Positions 52,592 to 60,644 of a stretch of 64,000 nt of DNA are shown piece by piece. The notes under the pieces are model-generated. The model was not told the DNA's origin. It worked only from the letters and a program-made list of their open reading frames with translations, and ran no database searches. The stretch is taken from the NCBI RefSeq assembly GCF_003001675.1, contig NZ_PVYW01000007.1:186001-250000 (forward strand). The letters are read 5' to 3'. The first letter of the stretch is position 1, and the number at the start of each line of letters is the position of its first letter. Position numbers and translations under genes: made by a program. The DNA comes from Cohnella sp. SGD-V74 (lineage in GTDB: Bacteria > Bacillota > Bacilli > Paenibacillales > Paenibacillaceae).

Positions 52592-53464
52592 ATGTCCGCA
52601 TATTCCGCATCCCTGCAATCGGGCAGGAAGTCGTCGGGCGGAGCCGTCGGAAGGCTGCTCGTCCGCTTGTTCCTGATCGTGCAGGCGCTGATCGTCGTCT
52701 ATCCGCTGCTCTGGAACGTCATTGCCTCGCTCAAGACGAACGCCGAGGTGATGGAGAGCCCGTGGTCTTTTCCCACGACGTTGAATTGGGACAATTACGT
52801 TCGCGCCTTCACAACTGCCAAAATCGGCGACTACATGTTGAACTCGGTGCTCGTCGTCGCCATGTCGATGACGGTGCTGCTGCTCGCGGCCATCCCGACC
52901 GCTTACGTGCTCGGACGGATGAGATTTCGCGGCCGCTCGTTCCTGACCAATTTCTATATGGCCGGCCTGTTTATCGGCGGCGTCTACATTATCGTGCCTC
53001 TGTTCATCATGATGAACGACCTGAGCATGCTCGACAATCGGTTCTGGCTCAGCGCCGTCTACGCGACGGGCAGCTTGCCGTTCTCCGTGTTCCTGCTGAC
53101 CGGGTTTATGAAGTCGATTCCGCACGATTTCGAGGAAGCGGCGATGATCGACGGCTGCGGCTACTTCGGCACGCTGTTCAAGGTCATCATGCCGATGGCC
53201 CGTCCCGGCATCATTACGCTGATCGTATTCAGCTTCTTCGACTTCTGGAACGAATACGTGCTGGCGATGACGTTCATTACGGACGACGCCAAGAAGACGA
53301 TTCCGATCGGCTTGTCCAACCTGATGCAGATCCAGCAATACGCGACCGATTGGGGCTCGTTGTTCGCCGGACTGGTCATCGTGCTCGTACCGACCATCGC
53401 TGTCTATGCGCTCCTGCAGAAAAAACTGACGGAGGGCATGATGTTGGGCGGAGTAAAAGGATAA
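52592..53464 (+). CDS. ABC sugar permease, MalG-type, locus C
   Basis: The 290-aa protein has six membrane segments, YPLLWNVIASLKTNAEVMESPWSFP near the N-terminus and the EAA loop EEAAMIDGCGYFGTLFKVIMPMARP, ending MMLGGVKG. AGAGGGGGT overlaps the previous stop as ribosome site. It completes the transporter channel of locus C. Confidence 0.93.
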   Translation: MSAYSASLQSGRKSSGGAVGRLLVRLFLIVQALIVVYPLLWNVIASLKTNAEVMESPWSFPTTLNWDNYVRAFTTAKIGDYMLNSVLVVAMSMTVLLLAAIPTAYVLGRMRFRGRSFLTNFYMAGLFIGGVYIIVPLFIMMNDLSMLDNRFWLSAVYATGSLPFSVFLLTGFMKSIPHDFEEAAMIDGCGYFGTLFKVIMPMARPGIITLIVFSFFDFWNEYVLAMTFITDDAKKTIPIGLSNLMQIQQYATDWGSLFAGLVIVLVPTIAVYALLQKKLTEGMMLGGVKG

Positions 53465-53545
53465 TCGGGGATATGCGGCGAAGATAACAGGGAACCCAAG
53501 GGAATTCCAAGGGAAACCAATCATCGGAGAGGGGTTGTCGCGCAG

Positions 53546-55336
53546 GTGGCAACGTTCGGCATTCAAGGAAACGACTTTGTATATGAAGGAAAGCCGATAC
53601 GGCTATTGTCCGGAGCGATCCATTATTTCCGCGTCGTTCCGGAATATTGGGAGGACCGTCTGCTGAAGCTGAAAGCCTGCGGCTTCAATACGGTAGAGAC
53701 TTACGTGGCCTGGAACGTCCACGAGCCGAAGGAAGGCGAGTTCGACTTCGAAGGCATCGCCGACGTGGAGCGCTTCATCCGGCTGGCGGGCGACCTGGGG
53801 CTTCACGTGATCGTGCGTCCGAGTCCGTACATCTGCGCGGAGTGGGAGTTCGGCGGTCTGCCGGCCTGGCTGCTGGAGGACGCCAACCTGCGTCTTCGCA
53901 GCTACGAAGAGTCCTATCTGGCCAAGGTCGACGCGTATTTCGACGAGCTGCTGCCGCGGTTTAAGCCGTTATTGTGCACCAATGGCGGACCGATTATCGC
54001 GATGCAGATCGAGAACGAATACGGCAGCTACGGCAACGACAAGAAGTATTTGGGCTATATCCGCGACGGCATGAAGAAGCGGGGCATGGACGTGCTGCTG
54101 TTTACTTCCGACGGCCCCGAGGATCATATGCTGCAAGGCGGGATGGTCGAGGGAGTGCTGGAGACGGTCAACTTCGGCTCGCGCGCGGCGGAGGCGTTCC
54201 GCAAGCTGAGGGAATATCAGCCGGAAGGCCCGCTTATGTGCATGGAGTTCTGGAACGGCTGGTTCGACCATTGGATGGAGGAGCATCAATCCCGTCCGGC
54301 GGCGGACGTGGCCGAGGCGCTCGAGGAGATGCTGGCGGAAGGCGCTTCGGTCAACTTCTACATGTTCCACGGCGGCACGAACTTCGGCTTCTACAACGGG
54401 GCGAATCATATCCAGCGCTACGAGCCGACAGTGAACAGCTACGATTACGATACGCTGCTAAACGAATCCGGCGAGCCGACGGAGAAATATTGGGCGGTGC
54501 GCAAGGTGCTGGAACGGTACGCGGAGCTGCCGGAGGCGGAGCTGCCCGCGCCGATTCCGAAACGGGCGTACGGGGAAGTCCGGCTGGAGGAGAAGGCGGA
54601 TCTGTTCGGACAATTGGATCGTCTGGCGACGCCGGTGCAGCGCACGAGCCCTGAGCCGATGGAGAAGGTCGGACAGGCTTACGGCTTCATTCTGTATTCG
54701 ACAACGGTGACCGGACCGAGAAGCGGCATGAATCTGGTGCTGCAGGAAGTGCGCGACCGGGCGCTCGTCTTCGCGGACGGCAAATATATCGGCACGACGG
54801 AGCGGTGGAATCCGGTAGAGCTTCCGCTTGAGGTTCCGGCGGAAGGGCTGCGTCTGGACATTCTCGTGGAAAATATGGGACGCGTCAACTACGGCCCTCT
54901 GATGCGCGATCCGAAGGGAATTACGGAAGGCATACGGCTGGGCAACCAGTTCCTGTACGATTGGACGATCCGTCCGCTTCCGCTGGATTCCTTGGAGGCG
55001 TTGGAGTTTGAAGGGAATGACGGACAGCAGGCAGTCGGCGGTTCGGCGGAGGAACCCGACGCGTCGGGTACGGCAGGATCGCTTCCGACGTTCTATCGCG
55101 GCACGTTTAACGTGGAGGAGAAGGCGGATACGTTCTTACGCCTCGACGGCTGGACGAAGGGCATCGCTTTCCTGAACGGGTTTAATCTCGGCCGGTACTG
55201 GGAGGTCGGCCCGACGCGCACGCTGTACGTTCCCGCGCCGCTGCTGCGCGATGGAGAGAATGAGCTGATCGTGTTCGAGCTTCACGGCACGGAGACTCCC
55301 GTTGTCCGTCTGACGGATCAGGCGGATCTGGGCTAA
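53546..55336 (+). CDS. GH35 beta-galactosidase
   Basis: The 596-aa protein starts at GTG 53546 behind GAGAGGGG. It shows the GH35 opening (KPIRLLSGAIHYFRVVPEYWEDRLLKLKACGFNTVETYVAWNVHEP), FGGLPAWLL, acid/base IENEYGSYG (Glu158) and nucleophile MCMEFWNGWFDHW (Glu234), then C-terminal beta domains (KGIAFLNGFNLGRYW near 540). GH35 enzymes remove terminal beta-galactose. No signal peptide, so it works on imported oligosaccharides. The GH29 gene follows 107 bp later without a terminator. Confidence 0.94.
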   Translation: MATFGIQGNDFVYEGKPIRLLSGAIHYFRVVPEYWEDRLLKLKACGFNTVETYVAWNVHEPKEGEFDFEGIADVERFIRLAGDLGLHVIVRPSPYICAEWEFGGLPAWLLEDANLRLRSYEESYLAKVDAYFDELLPRFKPLLCTNGGPIIAMQIENEYGSYGNDKKYLGYIRDGMKKRGMDVLLFTSDGPEDHMLQGGMVEGVLETVNFGSRAAEAFRKLREYQPEGPLMCMEFWNGWFDHWMEEHQSRPAADVAEALEEMLAEGASVNFYMFHGGTNFGFYNGANHIQRYEPTVNSYDYDTLLNESGEPTEKYWAVRKVLERYAELPEAELPAPIPKRAYGEVRLEEKADLFGQLDRLATPVQRTSPEPMEKVGQAYGFILYSTTVTGPRSGMNLVLQEVRDRALVFADGKYIGTTERWNPVELPLEVPAEGLRLDILVENMGRVNYGPLMRDPKGITEGIRLGNQFLYDWTIRPLPLDSLEALEFEGNDGQQAVGGSAEEPDASGTAGSLPTFYRGTFNVEEKADTFLRLDGWTKGIAFLNGFNLGRYWEVGPTRTLYVPAPLLRDGENELIVFELHGTETPVVRLTDQADLG

Positions 55337-55443
55337 AGCGCTGAGAGCCGCTCGCTGGCTCGGGCAGCGGCGGTTAGCGAGGACGCGGAGACGCGGACGG
55401 AAGGACAATGGAGCGGTGAAACGGGGAACGGAGGGTTAACGGA

Positions 55444-56883
55444 ATGGGAGTGTCGATACGGGAGGCCGCGCGCATCGCTCCTTCGCCTCGGCAGTTGGCG
55501 TGGCAGGAGCTGGAGTTTTACGCGTTTATTCATTTTACGGTGAACACGTTTACGGATATGGAATGGGGGCTTGGCGACGAGAGCCCCTCCCTGTTTAATC
55601 CGTCCGAGCTGGATGCGAGGCAGTGGGTGGCGGCTTGTCAGGCAGCGGGGATGAAGGGACTGATTCTCACCTGCAAGCATCACGACGGGTTCTGCTTATG
55701 GCCCAGCGCTTATACGGAGCATTCGGTGAAAAGCAGTCCGTGGCGCGGCGGCCAAGGGGATCTCGTGCGCGAAGTATCCGACGCTTGCCGGGAAGCCGGC
55801 TTGAAATTCGGCGTCTACTTGTCGCCATGGGATCGCCATGAGCCGAGCTACGGGGATTCGCCGGCTTACAATGCGTTCTTCCTCAGTCAGCTGCGCGAAT
55901 TGCTCACCGGTTACGGCGAGCTGTTCTGCGTCTGGTTCGACGGAGCGTGCGGCGAAGGGGCGAACGGCAAGCGGCAGGTGTACGATTGGGATGCGTATTA
56001 CGGCTTGATTCGCGAGCTTCAGCCGAACGCTGTCATCTCCGTCTGCGGACCTGACGTGCGCTGGTGCGGCAATGAAGCGGGACATACGCGGAAGTCGGAA
56101 TGGAGCGTCGTTCCCGCGACGATGCGGGACAACGAGAAGATCCAGGCCAATTCGCAGCAGGCAGACGACGGCGAGTTCGCCAAGCGCGTCGGCTCGGAGG
56201 ACGAGGACTTGGGCAGCCGCGCCGTGCTTGCAGGAGCGAGTGAAGCGGTCTGGTATCCGGCCGAGACGAATACGTCGATCCGTCCCGGCTGGTTCTACCA
56301 TGCCGCGGAAGACGACCGCGTGAAGACGGCGGACGAGCTGATGGAGCTGTACGAGCGGACCGTCGGAGGCAATTCCACTTTCCTGCTCAACTTGCCGCCG
56401 GACAGAAGGGGACTCCTTCACGAGAACGATGTCGCGCGGATGAAGGAACTGGGCGAGCGGATCAGACGGACTTACGGCGCCGACTTGGCTTCCGGAGCTT
56501 CCGTCCAGGGATCTGCTGGGAAAGATGCGGCGCACGGAGCGGAGCGCTTGACCGACGGCGACCGTTCGACGTTCTGGCAGGCTCCGGAAGGCGCGGAGCT
56601 TGCCGAGTTCGTGATCGAACTCGGAAGCGAGCTCGCGTTCGATCGCGTCGTGCTTGCGGAGAACATACGCGAAGGTCAGCGCATCGAGCGCTTCCGGCTG
56701 GAGGCGTCGTCCGGAGACGGGGAATGGCGGCTTCTGTACGAGGGCACCGTCGTCGGCTACAAGAAAATTTGCCGCTTCGCCGAGACGACCGCCAGCCGCT
56801 TGCGCCTGACGATCGAGGAGTCTCGCTGGAGCCCGACTTTGACCAGCGTCGGCGTGTATCGGAGTGTGGCGGTCGAGGGATAA
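55444..56883 (+). CDS. GH29 alpha-L-fucosidase
   Basis: The 479-aa protein has the GH29 opening (FYAFIHFTVNTFTDMEWGLGDESP), GLILTCKHHDGFCLWPS, the nucleophile motif VWFDGACG (Asp166), SWVVP-like SEWSVVP and FLLNLPPDRRGLLHENDV, then a C-terminal F5/8-type (discoidin-like) module from about residue 340 (ERLTDGDRSTFWQAPEGAELAEFVIELG). HFTVNTF and the module order resemble the alpha-1,3/1,4-fucosidase subgroup. No signal peptide. With GH35 it would trim fucosylated galactosides. A terminator follows at 56935. Confidence 0.92.
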   Translation: MGVSIREAARIAPSPRQLAWQELEFYAFIHFTVNTFTDMEWGLGDESPSLFNPSELDARQWVAACQAAGMKGLILTCKHHDGFCLWPSAYTEHSVKSSPWRGGQGDLVREVSDACREAGLKFGVYLSPWDRHEPSYGDSPAYNAFFLSQLRELLTGYGELFCVWFDGACGEGANGKRQVYDWDAYYGLIRELQPNAVISVCGPDVRWCGNEAGHTRKSEWSVVPATMRDNEKIQANSQQADDGEFAKRVGSEDEDLGSRAVLAGASEAVWYPAETNTSIRPGWFYHAAEDDRVKTADELMELYERTVGGNSTFLLNLPPDRRGLLHENDVARMKELGERIRRTYGADLASGASVQGSAGKDAAHGAERLTDGDRSTFWQAPEGAELAEFVIELGSELAFDRVVLAENIREGQRIERFRLEASSGDGEWRLLYEGTVVGYKKICRFAETTASRLRLTIEESRWSPTLTSVGVYRSVAVEG

Positions 56884-56934
56884 ACAGAGGGGCTGTTTGC
56901 TCCGAAGACCTGCTTAAAGACGGCTATCAGCTCG

Positions 56935-56981
56935 AAAAAAATGGCGCTGCAACGGTGATTCCGCTGCAAGCGCCATTTTTG
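56935..56981 (+). terminator. Intrinsic terminator closing locus C
   Basis: The arms AAAATGGCG-CTGCA and TGCAAGCGCCATTTTT pair with one bulge and end in a T run. Both arms are flanked by A and T tracts, so it may work in both directions. Confidence 0.85.
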
Positions 56982-57018
56982 TTGCTACGATTGACCAGTT
57001 TGCGTACATGCAAAGCGA

Positions 57019-57146
57019 GTTGTTCTAAGAAATCGTGCAACGCCACCCAAATGACGGTCAACCGGAGGGCGTTGTTCTAAGAAATCGTGTAACGTCACCC
57101 CAATGACAGTCAAACGGAGAGCGTTGTTCTAAGAAATCGTGCAACG
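57019..57146. repeat. 52-bp direct repeats (2.5 copies)
   Basis: GTTGTTCTAAGAAATCGTG recurs at 57019, 57071 and 57123 (exact 52-bp period), followed by (C/T)AACG. The intervening 28 bases are also similar to each other (ACCC-AATGAC-GTCAA-CGGAG), so this is a tandem repeat. Each conserved block starts CGTTG and ends CAACG and could fold as a short hairpin. No gene overlaps it. Confidence 0.85.
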
Positions 57147-57147
57147 T

Positions 57148-57285
57148 TCAAGTTTTCTTCGGCTTAATGGCCAGCACTCCCAAGTGAGTGTCGACCAGAT
57201 AGAGAGTCCCTTTTTCATCGACGGCGATGTCATGAATGGAGTTCTTGCAAAATGGTGAAAGGTATAATGCGACACCTTCCACCAT
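57148..57285 (-). pseudogene. Remnant of a beta-propeller (NHL-like) protein C-terminus
   Basis: The minus-strand frame ending in TGA at 57148 reads NSIHDIAVDEKGTLYLVDTH then LGVLAIKPKK, a typical last blade of an NHL-type propeller (HDIAVDxxGxLYLxD). Upstream, homology appears to stop near 57245 and an ATG occurs only at 57285, giving at most 45 aa without a ribosome site. I read it as a deleted gene of which only the 3' end survives beside the 52-bp repeats. Confidence 0.5.
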
Positions 57286-57288
57286 TTT
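57249..57288. repeat. Inverted repeat at the break point of the propeller remnant
   Basis: AAAATGGTGAAAGGT and ACCTTCCACCATTTT form a 15-bp stem with one mismatch around a loop of about 10 bases. It sits where the remnant loses coding similarity and could mark the deletion junction or a terminator for the SpoIIP-like gene ending at 57324. Confidence 0.55.
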
Positions 57289-57323
57289 ACTACAATAGGG
57301 GATTCATTCCTACGCAGCGGGAT

Positions 57324-58523
57324 TTATTTTACTTTAAGAGACTTGTAATAAGCGGAGAAGACATCGGCAAACGCCTCCGCCGCGAGACGGCTTTCCTCCA
57401 GCGTATTGTTGGCGCCGCCGATTTCGAGCAGCAGACTGCCGGGAGAGAGTGATTGATTGTATTCCCCGTTGCCTTGGTGGGCGCTTTTGGAGATGACGCC
57501 GCGGGACAGACCGGGATACTTCTTGTTCAGCCGCTTGTTCAGCTCTTCGGCCAGCTTCTGGTTGGCGGCGTGGTTCGGATGGGCGGTGCCGATAACGAAC
57601 AGGATGCGTGCGTAGTTTTTGCCTTTGATTGCGACCGTCGTATTTTTGCGCGGAACGTCCGCGTCTCTGTGAATATCGAAGAAATAGGCCAGTGAAGGAT
57701 TAGCCTTCTTGGCTTTGGAAATGGCTTTGCGAGATTCCGCGTAGGATTGCGAGAAGCCCAGCTTCTGAACCCTCAGCCTCTCGGCAAAATCCGTGGTTTC
57801 CACCAAAGAACGGATTCCCGCCTTGTTCAGCATTTCTCCCAAATGTCCGCCTACCAGAGTAATGTTGATTTCGGGATCGTCGACGGAGGAGCCTTTGGCG
57901 TTGCGTGCGACGTTTTTCCAAGATTCCCGGTTATGGGTGTGATAGATGTATACTTTCGGCACGTCGCCTTCATCGAGATTCGTCTTGACGACCCAATTGG
58001 CTACGTAGGCCCGATTTCCGTCTGCAAGCGAAACGAGATACCAATCTCCCTCGACCGCGGCGATCGGCAAAGTATCTCCCGGGGCGGCCTTGCCTACGAT
58101 GTCGTAGTCCAGTCCCGGTCCGCTGCGCAAATTGGTCGTGTCCACGAAAACGACGTAGCGAAGTGGATTTTCGGTCTCGACCACCCAACTGGCGACGTAA
58201 GCGCGATCCCCGCTCGGAAGCGGCACGACGTACCAATCTCCTTCCGTATTGACGATCGGCAGCGTAACTCCAGGCACGGCTTTGCCTACAATCTCGTAAT
58301 CCAACCCCGGTCCGCTCCGCAGATTGGTGACATCCACGATTTTGACGACGCTTCCGGGCGTCGCGACGGATGAATTCTGGCCGACCGATTCATTTGCCGA
58401 TTCAGTCTCGATGGCGGGGGCGGCTGGCGGGGATTCCCCGTAAGCTTCGGAAGCGGAAACGAAAGAGACGAATAGTAGCAGGACGACTGCGGCTGCACGG
58501 GTTGCGATTTTACGAAGAAACAA
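57324..58523 (-). CDS. SH3b-SH3b-SpoIIP-type peptidoglycan hydrolase
   Basis: The 399-aa protein starts at TTG 58523 behind GAGAGG. It has a signal peptide (1-29), two bacterial SH3 repeats (about 55-120 and 125-190; both contain TNLRSGPGLDY and IVGKA-PG-TLPI) and a SpoIIP domain (VYIYHTHNRESW with the His metal ligands, YFFDIHRDADVPR, and SPGSLLLEIGGANNTLEESRLAAEAF). SpoIIP is an amidase/endopeptidase acting on peptidoglycan during engulfment; classical SpoIIP has a membrane anchor and no SH3 domains. A general wall hydrolase role is therefore as likely as a sporulation role. Confidence 0.85.
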   Translation of the reverse strand: MFLRKIATRAAAVVLLLFVSFVSASEAYGESPPAAPAIETESANESVGQNSSVATPGSVVKIVDVTNLRSGPGLDYEIVGKAVPGVTLPIVNTEGDWYVVPLPSGDRAYVASWVVETENPLRYVVFVDTTNLRSGPGLDYDIVGKAAPGDTLPIAAVEGDWYLVSLADGNRAYVANWVVKTNLDEGDVPKVYIYHTHNRESWKNVARNAKGSSVDDPEINITLVGGHLGEMLNKAGIRSLVETTDFAERLRVQKLGFSQSYAESRKAISKAKKANPSLAYFFDIHRDADVPRKNTTVAIKGKNYARILFVIGTAHPNHAANQKLAEELNKRLNKKYPGLSRGVISKSAHQGNGEYNQSLSPGSLLLEIGGANNTLEESRLAAEAFADVFSAYYKSLKVK

Positions 58524-58604
58524 AGCATCCTCTCTCCCTGTTCGAAAATTCGTTTATACATTTTTCGACAGGAATGAGGGTAAAACCTTCTATTTTTCGC
58601 AATT

Positions 58605-58634
58605 TTGACAACGGGAACATATGTTTGATATAGT
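58605..58634 (+). promoter_or_regulatory. Strong sigma-A promoter upstream of the Rpn-like gene
   Basis: A perfect -35 TTGACA (58605-58610) and TATAGT (58629-58634) are separated by 18 bp. Transcription would start near 58641 and soon meet the hairpin at 58665. Confidence 0.8.
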
Positions 58635-58664
58635 GGGTGATAGAAAATCAGATTCGACGAGTGA

Positions 58665-58710
58665 AGCACACTCCGATCAGCGCGGCAACGCGCCTGGAGT
58701 GTGCTTTTTT
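58665..58710 (+). terminator. Terminator-like hairpin in the leader of the Rpn-like gene
   Basis: A perfect 10-bp stem AGCACACTCC/GGAGTGTGCT encloses a GC-rich loop with its own CGCG-CAA-CGCG stem and is followed by six T residues. It lies after a good promoter and 42 bp before the start of the nuclease gene, with no gene between. It would yield an RNA of about 70 nt or attenuate the downstream gene. Confidence 0.8.
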
Positions 58711-58751
58711 CGCGTTTCGCGGTTATCGTGCCAGAGGGGATGTGGTGTATA

Positions 58752-59729
58752 ATGAAGGTAACGGATCGGCGCAAGAAGGAGAAGCTGAAGCTCGATCAAA
58801 TGATGCGCGTGCTGTTCCGATTATCCAAACGGCTGACGGTACAGCTGATCAGCGGCTTGTTCGGAGAGCAGTTTGCGACGGAGGATGTAAAGTCGATCCA
58901 TTACGGCAATGGCGAGTTCGTCTTGGACGAGTACGAACGGATCGTCGGCGATCTGTTCCTGAAGCTGGATACGCGCCGCGGCTTGTTTCAATATCATGTC
59001 GAGTTCCAGACGCTTAACGATCAGTCCATGGTTATACGCATGTTTCGCTATGGCTTCGAGAAGGCGCTGGAACTGGCCGAGGGCAGCGCAGACAACGGGC
59101 TCCCACTGCTCGCCTTTCCCAGACAAATCGTCATTTTCCTGGAGGAAAACGAAGCGATCGGCGAAGAGCTCGCCTTCCGGATGCGGCTGCCGGACGGAAC
59201 GGAGACGGTCTATACGGTGCCGGTGCTGCGGTACTGGACGCTGTCGCCCCGCGACTTGCAGGAGCGGCGTCTGTTCGCGCTGCTGCCGCTGCAGGTGTTC
59301 GGCTCGCGCAAGAACATGCGGCTCATCGCCGCCAGTACACGCACGGACGACGAGAAGCGGCAGTTGTTCACGCGGGAGTTCGCGCGCTTGAAGGAGACGA
59401 TCGGGGAGACGCTGGACGTCATCCGGGACCTGCATCAGCAGCGGCTGCTGCCAACCGGCGACATGGACCGGATCTTGCAGGTGCTGGGGAACATCCTGAA
59501 CTACTTATACCGACATTACGGTGAATATAAACAAACGGAAGAGGAGGTGCGCCGAATGTTCAAAACCTATATTCCGGAAGCGATGAAAAAAGGCGAAAAA
59601 AAGGCCAAAATCAAGGTTGCCCGCAATTTGCTGAAAATGGGCTTGGATGTAGGCATGATAGCGAAAGCGACGGAGCTGACCCCCGAAGAAGTGACGAGCC
59701 TGCAGAAGAAAAAAAGTTCTGTCCAGTAG
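58752..59729 (+). CDS. Rpn-family (PD-(D/E)XK) recombination-promoting nuclease/putative transposase
   Basis: From ATG 58752 this is 325 aa. The N-terminal nuclease region has FVLDEYERIVGDLFLKLD and YHVEFQT, the E-x-Q form of the PD-(D/E)XK core; the C-terminus KVARNLLKMGLDVGMIAKATELTPEEVTSLQKKK is the tail typical of Rpn proteins. RpnA-type proteins nick DNA and promote RecA-independent recombination. Many copies per genome are usual. The frame is open upstream to 58701 but lacks a ribosome site. Terminators flank it on both sides. Confidence 0.72.
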   Translation: MKVTDRRKKEKLKLDQMMRVLFRLSKRLTVQLISGLFGEQFATEDVKSIHYGNGEFVLDEYERIVGDLFLKLDTRRGLFQYHVEFQTLNDQSMVIRMFRYGFEKALELAEGSADNGLPLLAFPRQIVIFLEENEAIGEELAFRMRLPDGTETVYTVPVLRYWTLSPRDLQERRLFALLPLQVFGSRKNMRLIAASTRTDDEKRQLFTREFARLKETIGETLDVIRDLHQQRLLPTGDMDRILQVLGNILNYLYRHYGEYKQTEEEVRRMFKTYIPEAMKKGEKKAKIKVARNLLKMGLDVGMIAKATELTPEEVTSLQKKKSSVQ

Positions 59730-59753
59730 TCTAAGGTACTGCTTAAAGGAACA

Positions 59754-59777
59754 AAGGCCCGCCATAGGCGGGCCTTC
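59754..59777. terminator. Bidirectional terminator between the Rpn-like and NlpC genes
   Basis: A perfect 10-bp stem AAGGCCCGCC/GGCGGGCCTT with loop ATA lies between the two convergent stops. On the minus strand it is followed by TGTTCC and on the plus strand by CGTCATATT, so the T tracts are modest. Confidence 0.8.
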
Positions 59778-59789
59778 GTCATATTAGGA

Positions 59790-60284
59790 TTATTGCTTAG
59801 CGACTTCCTCGGCTTCGATCTCCGTTGCGATTTTCTCGTAGGTCTCGTCGCTGAGGAAGCGGCGGGCTCCAAGATAGCGCTTGGCATAATAGCTTTCATC
59901 GAGCGAGGTAATCGTTACGCCCTTGGAAGCGGCGTGGGCAAACTTGTTCTTGCCGATGTAGATTCCGACGTGAGAGACGCCGCTGCCGCTCGTATTGAAG
60001 AATACGAGGTCCCCAGCGCGCAGTTCGTCGTCGGAGATCTTCTTGCTCTTCTCCCAGCTGTACATGTCCCGCGAAGAGCGGGGCAGGTCGATGCCGAGTT
60101 GATCGAATACGTACCCGGTGAAGCCGGAGCAATCGAATCCCTTCGGTGTCGTTCCGCCGTACTTGTAATCCGATCCGATCAGCGGAGCGATCGCTTTGTC
60201 GAGCTTCGAATCCGCGAATACGCTGCCGACCTGGAATGCCAAGAGCAAAGCAAGGCCAAACAAGAAGACTGAAACTTTACGCAA
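59790..60284 (-). CDS. Secreted NlpC/P60 family endopeptidase
   Basis: The 164-aa protein has a signal peptide (1-24, cleaved near VFADS) and an NlpC/P60 domain with the catalytic Cys in FDCSGFTGYVF, His in SHVGIYIG and a third polar residue in FAHAASKG. It cleaves D-Glu/meso-DAP bonds of wall peptides. There is no separate wall-binding domain; the C-terminal 20 aa are acidic. A c-di-AMP riboswitch lies directly upstream on the same strand, linking expression to c-di-AMP. Confidence 0.93.
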   Translation of the reverse strand: MRKVSVFLFGLALLLAFQVGSVFADSKLDKAIAPLIGSDYKYGGTTPKGFDCSGFTGYVFDQLGIDLPRSSRDMYSWEKSKKISDDELRAGDLVFFNTSGSGVSHVGIYIGKNKFAHAASKGVTITSLDESYYAKRYLGARRFLSDETYEKIATEIEAEEVAKQ

Positions 60285-60301
60285 AACAGGCGACTCCTTC
60301 C

Positions 60302-60421
60302 AATGCCTACGAGGTTAGCTTAAGGGTTCGGTAGAAGGTCCCCTATGGCTCCTTTGAAGCAAAGCCAACTCACCCGAAAAGATGGTTCCCCCGTTCCCCG
60401 ATTCACGGGAACTCGGCATTT
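60302..60421 (-). promoter_or_regulatory. Cyclic di-AMP riboswitch (ydaO/yuaA type)
   Basis: Read on the minus strand, the leader has the P1 stem AATGCC/GGCATT at its ends and the conserved blocks GGGGGAACC, GGGTGAGTTGGC, AGGGGACCTTCTACC, GAACCCTTAAGCTAACCTCG and GTAGGC. This order and sequence match ydaO-type c-di-AMP riboswitches, which commonly precede NlpC/P60 and other wall-remodelling genes. In known cases ligand binding turns expression off. GGAAGGAG for the NlpC gene follows immediately. An AT-rich stretch at 60425-60450 is the probable promoter region but no clear boxes stand out. Confidence 0.92.
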
Positions 60422-60566
60422 TATGATTTCTTTAGCTTTATATATTCGGTTATCCTGACGAATTTCCTGCATCTTCTATATTAGAATTCCTTAATCTAGG
60501 GACGGCCATTAGGCTCGGATACCCCTCCTTTCGTCCCGAATGTATCCCGCCGATAATAACGCCAAA

Positions 60567-60635
60567 CCCCGGCTGCGGCCAGCAAGCGGCGCAACCGGGG
60601 AATGTCCCGGGAAGAATATTGTCGATTGTCGGGAC
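60567..60635 (-). terminator. Two successive hairpins after the membrane-protein gene
   Basis: On the minus strand after the stop at 60645 come GTCCCG-N20-CGGGAC (60635-60604) and the larger CCCCGG...CCGGGG hairpin (60600-60567), followed by only TTT. They are placed to end the metallopeptidase/membrane-protein transcript. The remaining bases to 60425 show nothing else. Confidence 0.5.
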
Positions 60636-60644
60636 GTGATAAGC

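Noticed and set aside
57019..57146. CRISPR-like pattern: conserved 24-base blocks separated by 28 bases
   Set aside because: Only three blocks, the 'spacers' are similar to each other, and no cas genes are near; it is a 52-bp tandem repeat.
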